Below, piece after piece: positions 17,757 through 27,570 of a stretch of DNA of 57,731 nucleotides. How positions within the stretch are numbered: position 1 is the stretch's first letter; every line of letters begins with the position of its first letter. The translations under genes were made by a program, and so were the position numbers. The stretch comes from Gammaproteobacteria bacterium (lineage in GTDB: Bacteria; Pseudomonadota; Gammaproteobacteria; GCA-001735895). The notes below the pieces were generated by a model, which was not told the DNA's origin, searched no databases, and saw only the letters and a program-made list of their open reading frames with translations. The stretch lies in assembly GCA_018669845.1 (NCBI GenBank), contig JABHSO010000192.1, forward strand, positions 1-57,731, in the 5' to 3' direction.

Positions 17757-18269
17757 ATGAAAATGGAAAAATTTGACCCATTAAATGGTTCGATAGCCCA
17801 CGTATTGAATTTTCTCGGTGAAGGCTGGTCAATGCTCATCATTCGTGAAGCTTTTTTTGGTATCCGGCGATTTGAAGAGTTCCAGACTCACCTGGGAATA
17901 GCTCGAAACATACTGACTACTCGTCTAAAACGCCTATGTGACAACGGCATCCTTGAACGAGTGCCCATCAAGGAAGGTGCTAAACGCCATGAATATCTGC
18001 TTACCACCAAGGGTAAAGAGTTATTACCACTTTTGATCACACTTACTCAATGGGGCGACAAATGGATTTATGGCAAAGGTAAGGAGCCCATTATTTTCCT
18101 CGACCGTGAAAATGCTAAACCCATTAGCCCGATACTGGTTCATGCCAACGACGGCAGAAAACTTCGTCCTCGAGAAATTATGCCAACAGCCGGACCCGGT
18201 GCAAATAAAGAAGCCAGGGACAGATTACAGGAGTTAGCTGAGCTGGCACGAGAGCTGGATAATAAATAA
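17757..18269 (+). CDS. HxlR family transcriptional regulator
   Basis: Winged-helix regulator (170 aa). The signature runs ...FLGEGWSMLIIREAFFG...RFEEF, followed by IARNILTTRLKRLCDNGILERV, the recognition helix and wing, and YLLTTKGKEL. HxlR proteins often sense aldehydes, quinones or thiol stress through a cysteine. The only obvious candidate here is the Cys in KRLCDNG. The C-terminal ~60 residues extend past the core domain. The natural target might have been the decayed stretch just downstream (inference). Confidence 0.9.
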   Translation: MKMEKFDPLNGSIAHVLNFLGEGWSMLIIREAFFGIRRFEEFQTHLGIARNILTTRLKRLCDNGILERVPIKEGAKRHEYLLTTKGKELLPLLITLTQWGDKWIYGKGKEPIIFLDRENAKPISPILVHANDGRKLRPREIMPTAGPGANKEARDRLQELAELARELDNK

Positions 18270-18309
18270 ACGGGAACTAAGCCGCTAAACAGGCAATCAT
18301 AACGGGTAA

Positions 18310-18512
18310 CAAATTTTTGCCTGGTAACCGTTTATGTGTAGCTCACCCAAAACTGGATTAACACTGAGGGCACCAACGCCATTATCGATTGGGCTTAGTC
18401 AGAGTGATAAATTTTTTCATTCCGCTTTAAACAAAGCAATGAAAATGTCGAACGATTACAACAACAAAGAATGCAGGAATTCACCGCTAAAGAACCCGAA
18501 TTTCAGCAATAG
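18310..18512 (+). pseudogene. Possible remnant of a decayed gene (GST-like?)
   Basis: Short protein-like stretches survive in different frames, broken by stops. One frame encodes KFLPGNRLCVAHPKLD, reminiscent of the FLAGD-LSVAD motif in glutathione S-transferase C-terminal domains. The next encodes NWINTEGTNAIIDWA, then stops, then VERLQQQRMQEFTAKEPEF before TAG at 18510. No intact gene fits here. The GST idea rests on one short motif and is weak; the stretch may be ordinary intergenic DNA. Confidence 0.25.
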
Positions 18513-18625
18513 ATAAGATCCGTTGTCCAACCCATTTAATTCAATTTAATCGCGCTTTAAAAACTTTGGCAAACAACCAGACACTTAAGGTTAGTAGTTA
18601 CTCTTCCGCTTTAATTAAAGATTTA

Positions 18626-18754
18626 TTCACCACGAAGACACGAAGGTATATCATTATTTAATAAGCAAGCTTATTTTTATATTATAACAATAGCTGATAT
18701 ATCCAGTTTTTTGCATTAATTTTTTTCTTCGTGAACTTCGTGTCTTCGTGGTGA
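18626..18754. repeat. CACGAAG-arm inverted repeat, copy 1
   Basis: The left arm (18626-18646) is TTCACCACGAAG followed by one further ACACGAAG unit. The right arm (18727-18754) is the inverse with three CTTCGTG units, ending GTGGTGA. The centre is about 80 bp of AT-rich DNA unlike the centres of the other copies. It lies in the 585-bp gap before the DUF3754 gene. The rest of that gap holds only the possible gene remnant. Confidence 0.9.
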
Positions 18755-18854
18755 TTATTTTTTGACTTTTAATTGTGCTGAATAGTTACAACCAATCTAA
18801 CTTTCCCAATTCAGTGGTAATATACCCCTTGTTTTATCACGACATAAAGGATTC

Positions 18855-19991
18855 ATGGATTCTCCATCAAGTATTAGCCAGTTTGACCACTTCATACCGG
18901 TCAGCACATCACGTCTCATAGAAACTTTAAAACAGAGTGGGCTTAGCCCTGAACAGATTTATGTTATTTTTAAGCTCAAGCAGGTTATTTCATTTCAATT
19001 TTATGAAAAACTGGTTAGCCTGAAAAAACATTATCAACCATTTAACCCTGACCGGGAATTACTCATCGATGAGTCTGTTTCGACAAATGCTGATATTTGT
19101 ATAAATGAAATTAAAGAATTATTAACCGCCGCAAATTACAACGAGCTAAATCAGCAACAAATAGAATACGCATTACAAAAGACATCACCTTATGGACTCC
19201 AGATTCATATAGACTTCTCTACCTTTTCAGATGTTAGCCTTTTTTATCGAGGCAAAAGCAGCAGTACATTCCAGCTTCGTGACTGGAAAACCCTGTATAT
19301 AAAAAAGAAAAACATCAACCTGATACGCTACCAGCGACTATTTTTGTTAATACGTTATAAGGATCAACACAGTAAACCCGGATTACATCTAAAGTTATTC
19401 AAAGATATTTTACGACCTGATCTCGAAATGTTGTTTCCAGAATGTAAGATTCGCATGAAAGCTTTTGACAAGGTAAAACTTGCTATCACCGGAGGCGGAG
19501 GCACAGCAGGCGGTTTATTCGCTACCATCGGAAAAGTCACTGCAGCTGTCACCCCGTGGACAATTGCTATCGCGGTCGGTGGGTTCGCAATGCTCTTATG
19601 GCGCCAGCTGAGTAAAATATTCATTCAGAAAACTCGCTACATGGCCACTCTGGCACAAAATTTATATTTCCATAACCTGGATAACAATGCTGGAGCAATA
19701 ACTTACCTGATAGACCTTGCACGGCAGGAAGAGATTAAAGAAGTTATTCTGGCTTATGCTTTACTAAACTTAAAAAACATCAACACTCAGGATGAGTTAG
19801 ATAGCGCTTGCGAAAAATGGTTTGATGAAAAGTTTAATCACCAGATAGATTTTGATATTAGTGATGCTGTAAAAAAGCTTGAACAATTTGATATCATAAA
19901 AAACAATGAATCTCTCGAATGTTCAGAGAACAATCAGATTATAGAAAACCTGAATAAGCAGTGGTTATCATTCATGAAAGTTCAAAATTAG
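18855..19991 (+). CDS. DUF3754 (TMEM143-like) membrane protein
   Basis: Protein of unknown function (378 aa). Sequence marks of the DUF3754/TMEM143 family are the N-terminal FIPVSTSRLIETL, then HLKLFKDILRPDLEMLFPECKIRM (split here by position ~175-200), and one Gly/Ala-rich hydrophobic hairpin at about 212-248. The ends appear soluble. Homologues occur from bacteria to mitochondria without a defined role. Its 3' end overlaps that of convergent mutY by 20 bp, so the two transcripts are antisense at their tails. Confidence 0.75.
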   Translation: MDSPSSISQFDHFIPVSTSRLIETLKQSGLSPEQIYVIFKLKQVISFQFYEKLVSLKKHYQPFNPDRELLIDESVSTNADICINEIKELLTAANYNELNQQQIEYALQKTSPYGLQIHIDFSTFSDVSLFYRGKSSSTFQLRDWKTLYIKKKNINLIRYQRLFLLIRYKDQHSKPGLHLKLFKDILRPDLEMLFPECKIRMKAFDKVKLAITGGGGTAGGLFATIGKVTAAVTPWTIAIAVGGFAMLLWRQLSKIFIQKTRYMATLAQNLYFHNLDNNAGAITYLIDLARQEEIKEVILAYALLNLKNINTQDELDSACEKWFDEKFNHQIDFDISDAVKKLEQFDIIKNNESLECSENNQIIENLNKQWLSFMKVQN

Positions 19992-21045
19992 TCTGGTGTG
20001 AGGATAATATTTTTTCTATCGGCGCAGGTAAACCAATATTCTCCAGCTCATCCCATTCAATCCACTGCAACAGGCTGCTTTCATTAACCTGCGAATGGGA
20101 TGTTTTCACGAAATTTTCTGAAACATTAACTTCAACAAGCGAAATTGATAAATCAAAATGACTGAACTGGTGTTTTAACATTTTTTCTGTAACGGTATTA
20201 AATTCAGCACTTTGACCTATCTGTTGAACTTGCCAGTCGGGCAGAAAATCTAGTTGTTCAATTTCAGGTAAGGACCACAATCCACCCCAGATACCCTGTT
20301 CGGGACGACGTTCGAGTAACAGCTTACTGGCATATCGATGGAGTAAAAACCAGCGGTGTTTATATGGCCTGGCTTTTTTAGGTTTCGGGGTTGGAAACAA
20401 AGTCTGAGTACCGGCCAAATAACTTTGACAGATCGTATTTAAAGGGCATAACAAACAATCCGGATTCGAACGTTTACAAACCATAGAACCCAGATCCATC
20501 ATGGCCTGATTATAAAAAGCTGTTTGCCGAGAAGGTGTTTGCTGTTCTGCTAGTTTCCATAACTTTTTTAATACTGCACTGACACCATACCAGCCTTCCA
20601 CCTGATACAACCGGGAAAGAACACGTTTTACATTGCCATCTAGAATTGCTGCATGTCGACCAAAAGAAAGGCTGAGTATCGCACCAGCAGTTGACTGACC
20701 AATGCCTGGTAATGCCATTAGTTTATCTAAAGAGTCAGGAAATTCACCATCAAATTCATTACGAATAATTTGAGCTGTTTTATGTAAATTTCTAGCGCGT
20801 GCATAATAACCCAGCCCTGCCCAGTGACTTAACACCTGATCCAGATGAGCATCAGCCAGCTCATTTACCGTTGGAAATGATTCCAGGAATTTTTCAAAAT
20901 ATGGAATGACTGTGGCAACCTGAGTTTGCTGCAACATGATTTCAGACAGCCAAACTCTGTAAGCTGTCACTTGCTGTTGCCACGGTAAATTTTTACGGCC
21001 ATGTAAATCAAACCATGGCAGTAACAACTTAGAAATGCCGCTCAT
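19972..21045 (-). CDS. mutY: Adenine DNA glycosylase MutY
   Basis: Base-excision repair enzyme that removes adenine mispaired with 8-oxoguanine. The catalytic Glu is E35 in SEIMLQQTQV, the helix-hairpin-helix reads LPGIGQSTAGAIL, and the catalytic Asp is D136 (ILDGNVKRV). The [4Fe-4S] cysteines are C190, C197, C200 and C206. The C-terminal third is the 8-oxoG-recognising NUDIX-like domain. Its start overlaps the AsmA stop (TAATG); mutY next to an AsmA gene is a common gammaproteobacterial order. Confidence 0.97.
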   Translation of the reverse strand: MSGISKLLLPWFDLHGRKNLPWQQQVTAYRVWLSEIMLQQTQVATVIPYFEKFLESFPTVNELADAHLDQVLSHWAGLGYYARARNLHKTAQIIRNEFDGEFPDSLDKLMALPGIGQSTAGAILSLSFGRHAAILDGNVKRVLSRLYQVEGWYGVSAVLKKLWKLAEQQTPSRQTAFYNQAMMDLGSMVCKRSNPDCLLCPLNTICQSYLAGTQTLFPTPKPKKARPYKHRWFLLHRYASKLLLERRPEQGIWGGLWSLPEIEQLDFLPDWQVQQIGQSAEFNTVTEKMLKHQFSHFDLSISLVEVNVSENFVKTSHSQVNESSLLQWIEWDELENIGLPAPIEKILSSHQTNFELS

Positions 21046-23288
21046 TAGAATAGCTTTTTAAGTTTTTCTTCCAGCTTCTTCTTTGCTCTTTCTTTCTCTG
21101 CCTGTTTTTTAGCTTCCAGTTTTGCTTTTTGCTCAGCTTCTTCGAGCTGACGTTTCTTTTCCAGTTGAAGTTTTTTGGCCTCAAGTTCTTTTTTCTGTGA
21201 AGCTTTTAACTTTGCTTTTTCAGCATTTAGTTTTTGTTTTAACGCAGCTTTTTGCTTCGCAACAGATTGACGAAGTTTATCTTTCTCAGCTGCTAATTTT
21301 GCTTTTAACATTTCATCCAGTTGTACATCAATGTCTGGCGATAACCACGAACCGGTAATGGCTACCGGAATCGATAAACCAGATAATTCATCAGCAGAAC
21401 CGCCATCCTGACCTTTCGATGTAGTAACCAGCTTAGCATTCACCAGATAATCGACTGTTTCCTTAGCCAGATCAGCAGAACCTTTACCTCCAACACGTAA
21501 TAAAGGAGCCTGCATATCCAGATCATTACTGGTAAATACGCCATTTTTAACCACTCCTGACAGAGACAAAGCGCTGAAATCTGTTTTTCGTTGATCTAAT
21601 TCCGGTGATTTTTCTCTCCTTAATTTAGCTTTCGCTGATTCTAATTTATGCCTTAAATTAAAGCCCTTTAGCGAACCATCTTTAACCAGTATTGAAAGAT
21701 CTCCGTTGAGATTAGATTTTAACTCACTCAACCATTCACCTTTGGTTGTTAAATTTATATCAAAATTAGCATCTCCTGAAACCGGGTCATCAGCCATAAA
21801 ATCCTGTAAAAAGTGCCCAACCTGAAAAGAAGATAATTTCTTTTTAACCGAGTAAACAGGTTGTTTCCCCTTAACGTTAATTTTTACAGCCCCGGCATAA
21901 GCTCCGTCATATAGATCCATTTTAATGGGGGCCAGGTTAATCAGACCTTTATCAGCATTTGTGTTGAGTATTACATTATTGATGGTTAGCCCCTGGGTAA
22001 TTAACGTCCCAACTTCAAGCTCACCCTGAAGCTTTAAAGATCGTAATAATTCCATCGGCAACTGAATCTGCACATCATCAGTGGTTACCACCTCAGTCTG
22101 GGCTTCCTCTTCAGATTTAGCGGCCTCTCCCATCAATTTATCCACATCAAAATGCTCAGCTTTAAGTTTAAATTTGATATTTGGTTGAGCATAATCCAGT
22201 ACTTTCACAAAACCCTTAAACTTATTTTCATTTAAAGCTAGTACCAGATCATCCAGTTTTACTGAACGCTTTTTCATCTGCATATTTAGCTGGCTGGCAG
22301 AAATAGAAGCTTTCATTTTACCATCAGGAACCGCACCCCCCTCTAACTCAGTCTGAATATCAAGTGCTCCAATAGTTAATTGCTGCTTATCCAGATCAAA
22401 ACCAATTTCTCCTGCAAGGCTGGTTTGCAAGTTCTGCAAAGCACCACCCTTAGCCGAAATATTGGTGCTAAAAGCACTAAGGCCTAACTGGTTCGTAACA
22501 GTTGAAAACTCCACGTCACTATTAAGTTTTAACAACACATTATCGAACGGGATCAATGCACCTGTTGCAGAACTTTCAACCGACAGGGAAGTCAACGTCA
22601 CTTTCTGATCATCAAGCAGCACATCTGATTTAAGCTGTATCGTAGAAGTAAATTCATTCAGACTGGTAACCGCCATATTCAGCTGTAATGGGAAGGACTG
22701 ATTCTCCGCGATCTTACCGGTTAATAACGATTCGATATTGATTTGATAGTCAACACCCGCTTTGACATCTGACCACAGTAAATTCGCATTGGTTATAACG
22801 ACACCATCAAAAGCTACTTCTAACTCACTTTCCACATCGGCTTTGATTGTTACAGCTTTATCTTTTGAAGGAGTTTTTTGTTTTGATTGGGTAACCAGGT
22901 CATCCCAGTTTGTCTTGCCCCGTTTATTAGTTTGTAAATTAATACTCAAGCCATCCATAATCAATTCAGCCACCTGAGGGTTAAAAGACAACAGTGATAA
23001 AACATCGACACTCACACTGGCATGATTAACAGCCAGCATAGGCTGATCACCAAAACCCGGGGCATTAGAAAAAGTCATAGAACCCAGTTTCATACCCAGA
23101 ACTGGGTAAAGGGTTAATTCAATATCACCCTGAAAAGACAGATCACGATTTGTTTTGTGTTTAACAATTCCAGAAAGATCTTGCTTGTATTTATTCGCAT
23201 CAAAGGTAATCGCAAAAATACCCACTGCACCCACTACAAACAACAACAGGGCCACTAAACTAATTAGTAGAATTTTAATAATATTCAT
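21045..23288 (-). CDS. AsmA family protein
   Basis: Large envelope protein (747 aa). An N-terminal membrane segment (about residues 4-28) is followed by the AsmA domain start (VGIFAITFDANKYKQDL). A long beta-rich periplasmic body and the AsmA C-terminal domain (about 430-640) come next. AsmA-like proteins are thought to be bridges for phospholipid transport to the outer membrane. The last ~85 residues are almost all Lys, Glu, Ala, Gln and Leu, a long charged helix beyond the usual domain. Coupled to mutY by TAATG. Confidence 0.9.
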   Translation of the reverse strand: MNIIKILLISLVALLLFVVGAVGIFAITFDANKYKQDLSGIVKHKTNRDLSFQGDIELTLYPVLGMKLGSMTFSNAPGFGDQPMLAVNHASVSVDVLSLLSFNPQVAELIMDGLSINLQTNKRGKTNWDDLVTQSKQKTPSKDKAVTIKADVESELEVAFDGVVITNANLLWSDVKAGVDYQINIESLLTGKIAENQSFPLQLNMAVTSLNEFTSTIQLKSDVLLDDQKVTLTSLSVESSATGALIPFDNVLLKLNSDVEFSTVTNQLGLSAFSTNISAKGGALQNLQTSLAGEIGFDLDKQQLTIGALDIQTELEGGAVPDGKMKASISASQLNMQMKKRSVKLDDLVLALNENKFKGFVKVLDYAQPNIKFKLKAEHFDVDKLMGEAAKSEEEAQTEVVTTDDVQIQLPMELLRSLKLQGELEVGTLITQGLTINNVILNTNADKGLINLAPIKMDLYDGAYAGAVKINVKGKQPVYSVKKKLSSFQVGHFLQDFMADDPVSGDANFDINLTTKGEWLSELKSNLNGDLSILVKDGSLKGFNLRHKLESAKAKLRREKSPELDQRKTDFSALSLSGVVKNGVFTSNDLDMQAPLLRVGGKGSADLAKETVDYLVNAKLVTTSKGQDGGSADELSGLSIPVAITGSWLSPDIDVQLDEMLKAKLAAEKDKLRQSVAKQKAALKQKLNAEKAKLKASQKKELEAKKLQLEKKRQLEEAEQKAKLEAKKQAEKERAKKKLEEKLKKLF

Positions 23289-23417
23289 GAATGAATTAAT
23301 AGATTGAAATTATGAAGAATGAAGTTATATTGATAATACACTCACCAGGCGAGAATATTGTTCAACTGTCTATTTAGGAAGATGACTCTCGCATGAAAAC
23401 AACTAAGTTTCAAGGTT

Positions 23418-24479
23418 ATGAATAAAACTCCAGAAGAACATCTACTCGATAGTAAAAACTGGCTTACCAGTAAATTCACTGATTTTAAAAACGGTGAATT
23501 TCCGTTTGGTTTTATTGGAGGAACTATTGCCGCTATCGTTATATTGTTCATCCTGGTGGGGTGGTACTGGAGCCAGGAACCGGATAGTTTTGATGTCATT
23601 GAAATTTCTCAACAACTCGCTCCACAGACCAGCGAAAAGTTAACCATTGGCAGTATCACCTCAGCAACCACTATTCACCTGATGGATACATTACTGACTA
23701 AAAGTGGCGGGTATTTGAGCAACGATGTAAGCCCTCCATCACTGTGGCTGGATAACATTCCCAACTGGGAATACGGCGTACTGGTCCAGATCCGCGATAT
23801 AACACGCTCCATGCGTAATGATTTCAGTCGCTCTCAATCACAATCAGTAGAAGATAAAGATTTAATCATAGCCGAACCCCAGTTCAACTTTAACAGTGAA
23901 TCGTGGGTTTTCCCAGCCACTGAAAGTGAATACAAGGATGGGTTAAAAGCACTGAATGGATATTTATCTAGATTACAGAACCCAAATAAACCCGAAGCTC
24001 AGTTTTTTGCTCGAGCGGATAACCTGTCAGACTGGTTAAGTCAGGTAGAAAAACGTCTGGGTAGTTTATCTCAACGGCTCAGTGCCAGTGTTGGACAAAC
24101 GCGTATCAATACCGATCTGGCCGGAGAATCTGCTGCGGTTCAATCTACCTCCACCGCTCAGGAAATTGAAATTAAAACATCCTGGACTGAAATCGACGAT
24201 GTATTTTATGAAGCAAGGGGTGCAGCCTGGGCACTGGCTCATTTGCTGAAAGCCATCGAGCATGATTTCGACAGTATTCTGCGCAAGAAAAATGCATTAA
24301 TCAGCTTGCGTCAAATTATCAGAGAGCTGGAAGCCACACAGCAGACACTGTGGTCACCGTTAATCATGAATGGATCAGGGTTTGGAATGTTTGCTAATCA
24401 TTCATTGGTGATGGCTTCTTATATTTCGCGTGCTAATGCGGCGGTTATTGATTTGAGGCAGTTATTGCAGCAGGGGTGA
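23418..24479 (+). CDS. DUF2333 family membrane protein
   Basis: Inner-membrane protein of unknown function (353 aa). One membrane segment is at about residues 31-50 (GFIGGTIAAIVILFILVGW). The periplasmic part has the family signatures GGYLSND-SPPS-WLDN-PNWEYG and VQ-RD-TR-MRNDFSRSQSQS. The C-terminal half is helical with many Gln. It diverges from the AsmA gene across a 129-bp gap and converges on moaC, separated only by the tandem-arm hairpin. Confidence 0.85.
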   Translation: MNKTPEEHLLDSKNWLTSKFTDFKNGEFPFGFIGGTIAAIVILFILVGWYWSQEPDSFDVIEISQQLAPQTSEKLTIGSITSATTIHLMDTLLTKSGGYLSNDVSPPSLWLDNIPNWEYGVLVQIRDITRSMRNDFSRSQSQSVEDKDLIIAEPQFNFNSESWVFPATESEYKDGLKALNGYLSRLQNPNKPEAQFFARADNLSDWLSQVEKRLGSLSQRLSASVGQTRINTDLAGESAAVQSTSTAQEIEIKTSWTEIDDVFYEARGAAWALAHLLKAIEHDFDSILRKKNALISLRQIIRELEATQQTLWSPLIMNGSGFGMFANHSLVMASYISRANAAVIDLRQLLQQG

Positions 24480-24564
24480 AAAAAGTTAGCAGTTAGCAGT
24501 TAGCAGTTAGCAATGATGATCTTTTGAACTGCCAACTGCCAACTGCCAACTGCCAACTGCCAAC
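24479..24564 (-). terminator. moaC terminator built from heptamer tandem repeats
   Basis: Four GTTAGCA units (24485-24512) and five TGCCAAC units (24530-24564) form the arms of a hairpin with a short loop. It starts right after the moaC stop. Read on the minus strand, the RNA arms GUUGGCA and UGCUAAC pair fully through G-U wobbles and are followed by U6 (24484-24479). Read on the plus strand the same positions are A-C mismatches. It is therefore built to end moaC rather than the convergent DUF2333 gene. Confidence 0.8.
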
Positions 24565-24565
24565 T

Positions 24566-25048
24566 TTAGTCTTCTAAATTCCACTCACCAGATTTCCCAC
24601 CCGACTTATGCAGCAACCGCACATCCCCAATCACCATGCCTCTATCCACCGCCTTACACATATCGTAAATCGTCAACAACGCGACTTGAACTCCGGTCAA
24701 AGCTTCCATCTCAATACCGGTTTGCCCATTCGTCTGACAGGTCAGCTCACAAACAACCCGACACAGTTCAGGTTCAATTTTAAAATTAACCGATGCATGC
24801 GTCAGTGCTAAAGGATGGCAAAGAGGAATCAGGTCAGCCGTGCGTTTAGTGGCCATAATACCGGCAACCCGGGCTATACCTAATACATCTCCTTTTTTAT
24901 GCTCACCCTGCTCAATAAGTTTCAGGGTTGAAGGCTGCATCTCGATATAACCTCTGGCAGTAGCCTTGCGCTGGGTGACTGACTTCCCGCCAACATCCAC
25001 CATATGTGCCTGACCAGATTGATCGAAATGGGTAAGATTTGATGACAT
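24566..25048 (-). CDS. moaC: Cyclic pyranopterin monophosphate synthase
   Basis: Second step of molybdenum-cofactor synthesis, acting on the product of MoaA. Family motifs are [10 protein letters not shown] at the N-terminus, [13 protein letters not shown], and [21 protein letters not shown] at the C-terminal active site. Length 160 aa is standard. It stands alone: moaA, moaB, moaD and moaE are not in this window. Its start follows a normal ribosome site. Confidence 0.97.
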   Translation of the reverse strand: MSSNLTHFDQSGQAHMVDVGGKSVTQRKATARGYIEMQPSTLKLIEQGEHKKGDVLGIARVAGIMATKRTADLIPLCHPLALTHASVNFKIEPELCRVVCELTCQTNGQTGIEMEALTGVQVALLTIYDMCKAVDRGMVIGDVRLLHKSGGKSGEWNLED

Positions 25049-25083
25049 GTTTTTTACCTCTCAGCCTTAATATATTTTGTGAG

Positions 25084-26448
25084 TTATTTTATTAGAATGT
25101 ACATGGCCTGGTTACCACGTTGGATATTGATCAGCAAACTCCTGCTACTTTTTGCCGCCGCAAAAGCTTGCTCAAAAGTATTCACCAGTTGTTTATTGAT
25201 TGAATAAATAATATCGTCTTTTCTAAGTCCAGTCTTCCATGCCTGAGAATCAAGCTCCACAGCCATAACTTGTAAATATTCCAGCTTTCCTTCCTGGATA
25301 TCAGTCTCTTTTATTTCACCAATGCTGGCTCCAGCCAAACGAAAACTGAACTCAGAACCATCCACCGTTACTATTTCCATCTGCTGAATAGTGGCTTTAA
25401 CCAGGATAACTCGTCCACCTCGAATAACTTCCAGCTCAATATTTTGATCTACTCTCATCAGGCCAACAAGGTTATGCATATCCACCGAAGAACGCACTCT
25501 GCGCCCATTTGCCTTGATGATCACATCACCCACTTTCACCCCGCCTTTCTGAGCAGGTGACCCTTGCTCAATCTGGGTAACAATAGCTCCTTGAGTAGAA
25601 TCAATATTGAAAGCTTTCGCCAGTTCTGGCGTGAGGTCCTGAGCATTTACACCCAGTCGCCCACGTTTTACTTCTCCGTATTCAATAAGCTGTGACATGA
25701 TATCACTCGCCATATTGATAGGAATGGCAAAGCCAATACCGATACTGCCCTGATTGCCTTCACCGCTACCAAGAATAGCAGTATTAATACCGATCAGCTC
25801 GCCACGCAGGTTAACCAGTGCTCCGCCTGAATTGCCAACATTGATCGACGCATCTGTTTGTATAAAATCTTCATAAGACTCTATGCCCAGGCCGGAACGT
25901 CCTAAAGCAGAAACTATGCCAGAGGTCACGGTTTGACCCAGTCCGTAAGGATTGCCGATAGCAACTACAAAATCACCCACACGCAAATGGCTTGAATCTC
26001 CCAGAGAGATACTTTTAAGATGCTTCGCATTAATCTTGATAACCGCAATATCTGTATCCGGATCACGACCCAGAACTTCTGCAGTCACTTCCCGACCATC
26101 TCGCAGAGTAACGGTAATTTCAATAGCATCTTCGATAACATGATTATTGGTTAAGATATAACCATTAGACGCATCGACAATGACTCCCGAACCCAGACTC
26201 ATCGTCTCTTTTTCACTCTGAATATCCGGCAGGTTAAAAAAACGCTTAAATAATGGATCACTCAAGATTGAGTTTCTAACAAGTATTTTCCCACGGGTAG
26301 ATATATTAACCACTGCAGGCGTGATTTTTTCCAGCATCGGAGCCAGGCTTGGAAGAGCTTGCCCGTCAACTGCAATGGGTAGTGCTGCGTGGCTTTGACC
26401 TGTTATAAAAATAACAACGGTCAATAACAACGATTTTAAAATCATCAA
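25084..26448 (-). CDS. degQ: Periplasmic serine protease/chaperone DegQ (HtrA family)
   Basis: Envelope quality-control protease (454 aa). The signal peptide ends near SHA at residues 19-21. The catalytic triad is H103 (NNHV), D133 (DTDIAV) and S207 (GNSGGA). Two PDZ domains follow at about 245-345 and 365-454. Two PDZ domains and the DegQ-like length separate it from single-PDZ DegS. Its start overlaps the cbpA stop by 4 bp (ATGA), placing it in the heat-shock transcript that begins upstream of cbpA. Confidence 0.94.
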   Translation of the reverse strand: MMILKSLLLTVVIFITGQSHAALPIAVDGQALPSLAPMLEKITPAVVNISTRGKILVRNSILSDPLFKRFFNLPDIQSEKETMSLGSGVIVDASNGYILTNNHVIEDAIEITVTLRDGREVTAEVLGRDPDTDIAVIKINAKHLKSISLGDSSHLRVGDFVVAIGNPYGLGQTVTSGIVSALGRSGLGIESYEDFIQTDASINVGNSGGALVNLRGELIGINTAILGSGEGNQGSIGIGFAIPINMASDIMSQLIEYGEVKRGRLGVNAQDLTPELAKAFNIDSTQGAIVTQIEQGSPAQKGGVKVGDVIIKANGRRVRSSVDMHNLVGLMRVDQNIELEVIRGGRVILVKATIQQMEIVTVDGSEFSFRLAGASIGEIKETDIQEGKLEYLQVMAVELDSQAWKTGLRKDDIIYSINKQLVNTFEQAFAAAKSSRSLLINIQRGNQAMYILIK

Positions 26449-27413
26449 AAAGTTCTCGGATTAAACTCAAATTTCTGTTGCATAGATTCATACCACTGCT
26501 GTGTTTCTTCATCGTCAGCGGGTGGTGTATGAATTTGAATTTCCACGTACATATCTCCAGCAGGACTTCCAGGCAAACCTCTACCTTTTAATCTCATTTT
26601 ACGACCCGACTGGGCACCAGCTGCAATTTTTAGTTCGATCTGCCCACTTAAAGTCGGTACCGTTACCTTGCTTCCCAATGCTGCTTCCCAGGGCGAGACA
26701 GGACATTTAAGGGTTATATCTTTATCCTCAAGCTTGAACCATTTGTGTGGCAGTATCTTCAGTTCCAGTAATAGATCACCAGCTACTCCGCCGGATGCAG
26801 AGGCATGCCCCTGTTTGTTTAAGCGAATTTTCTTGCCACTGGTTACACCTTTTGGAATATTAATCTTCAGCTTTTTTAATACGGGTGTCGCGATACCACC
26901 GGCACCCTGTTCGCTGCGTGATATCTGAATTGTTTTTTCACCACCATTAAAAGCTTCTTCCAGACTAATATCCAGTTTCAATAACTGATCTTCACCTTTT
27001 CGAGCACGCGGTTGTCTAAAGCCCTGACCTTGCTGACCAAACCCATCAAAACCACCACCTGCACGAGCACCACCAAATCCACTGGCTCCGCCCTGAGAGA
27101 AAATCGATTCAAAAAAATCGGTAAAATCACCACCGGTAAATCCACCACCAGCTCCGGCTCCACCAAACCCGCCGGTATTGAAATCCTGCCCGTGCTTCCA
27201 GTTTTCGCCAAACTGGTTATAGGCTTTACGCTTTTCATCATCTTTCAGAACATCGTAAGCTTCATTCACTTCCTTGAACTTATCTTCGGCATCCGCCTCA
27301 CTGTTCACATCTGGATGATATCTTCGAGCCAGTTTACGGTAGGCTTTTTTAATAGTTGCTGAATCAGCATCCCGATCAACATCCAAAATTTTATAGTAAT
27401 CCTGATATTTCAT
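26445..27413 (-). CDS. cbpA: DnaJ-class co-chaperone CbpA
   Basis: J-domain co-chaperone of DnaK (322 aa). The J domain has HPD at residues 33-35. A Gly/Phe-rich linker (about 75-135) follows, then two beta-rich client-binding domains (about 140-310). There are no zinc-finger cysteines, so this is CbpA type and not DnaJ. It is the first gene of a two-gene unit with degQ and is preceded by a sigma-32-type promoter at 27504-27531. Confidence 0.94.
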   Translation of the reverse strand: MKYQDYYKILDVDRDADSATIKKAYRKLARRYHPDVNSEADAEDKFKEVNEAYDVLKDDEKRKAYNQFGENWKHGQDFNTGGFGGAGAGGGFTGGDFTDFFESIFSQGGASGFGGARAGGGFDGFGQQGQGFRQPRARKGEDQLLKLDISLEEAFNGGEKTIQISRSEQGAGGIATPVLKKLKINIPKGVTSGKKIRLNKQGHASASGGVAGDLLLELKILPHKWFKLEDKDITLKCPVSPWEAALGSKVTVPTLSGQIELKIAAGAQSGRKMRLKGRGLPGSPAGDMYVEIQIHTPPADDEETQQWYESMQQKFEFNPRTF

Positions 27414-27503
27414 AACATTTTACGAAGAGCTAAGCTGGTATTTCATGAGTGGCTTCCACTCCTTGCACAGTAATTGACAAGGAATCGATATTTAATCGCC
27501 CTT

Positions 27504-27531
27504 ATATTGGGGTTTTACAGCAAGATTCAAG
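27504..27531 (-). promoter_or_regulatory. Sigma-32 (RpoH) heat-shock promoter for cbpA-degQ
   Basis: On the minus strand the -35 CTTGAA (27526-27531) is followed by a 13-bp spacer and the -10 CCCCAATAT (27504-27512). This is close to the sigma-32 consensus CTTGAAA-N11-16-CCCCATNT. It lies about 90 bp before the cbpA start and drives two protein-folding and proteolysis genes, which fits heat-shock control. The -35 also forms part of a small inverted repeat (TTCAAG/CTTGAA) beyond the pilU stop. Confidence 0.8.
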
Positions 27532-27570
27532 TAGCTTCCTCTTGAAGCACTTCGATACATCCTGCACACT

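Noticed and set aside
24485-24564. Tandem repeats that might be a small CRISPR-like array
   Set aside because: Units are 7 bp with no spacers and there are no cas genes; it is a hairpin terminator.
26978-27362. Open frames on both strands across the middle of cbpA
   Set aside because: They are shadows of the Gly/Phe-rich linker, whose GGN codons leave other frames open.
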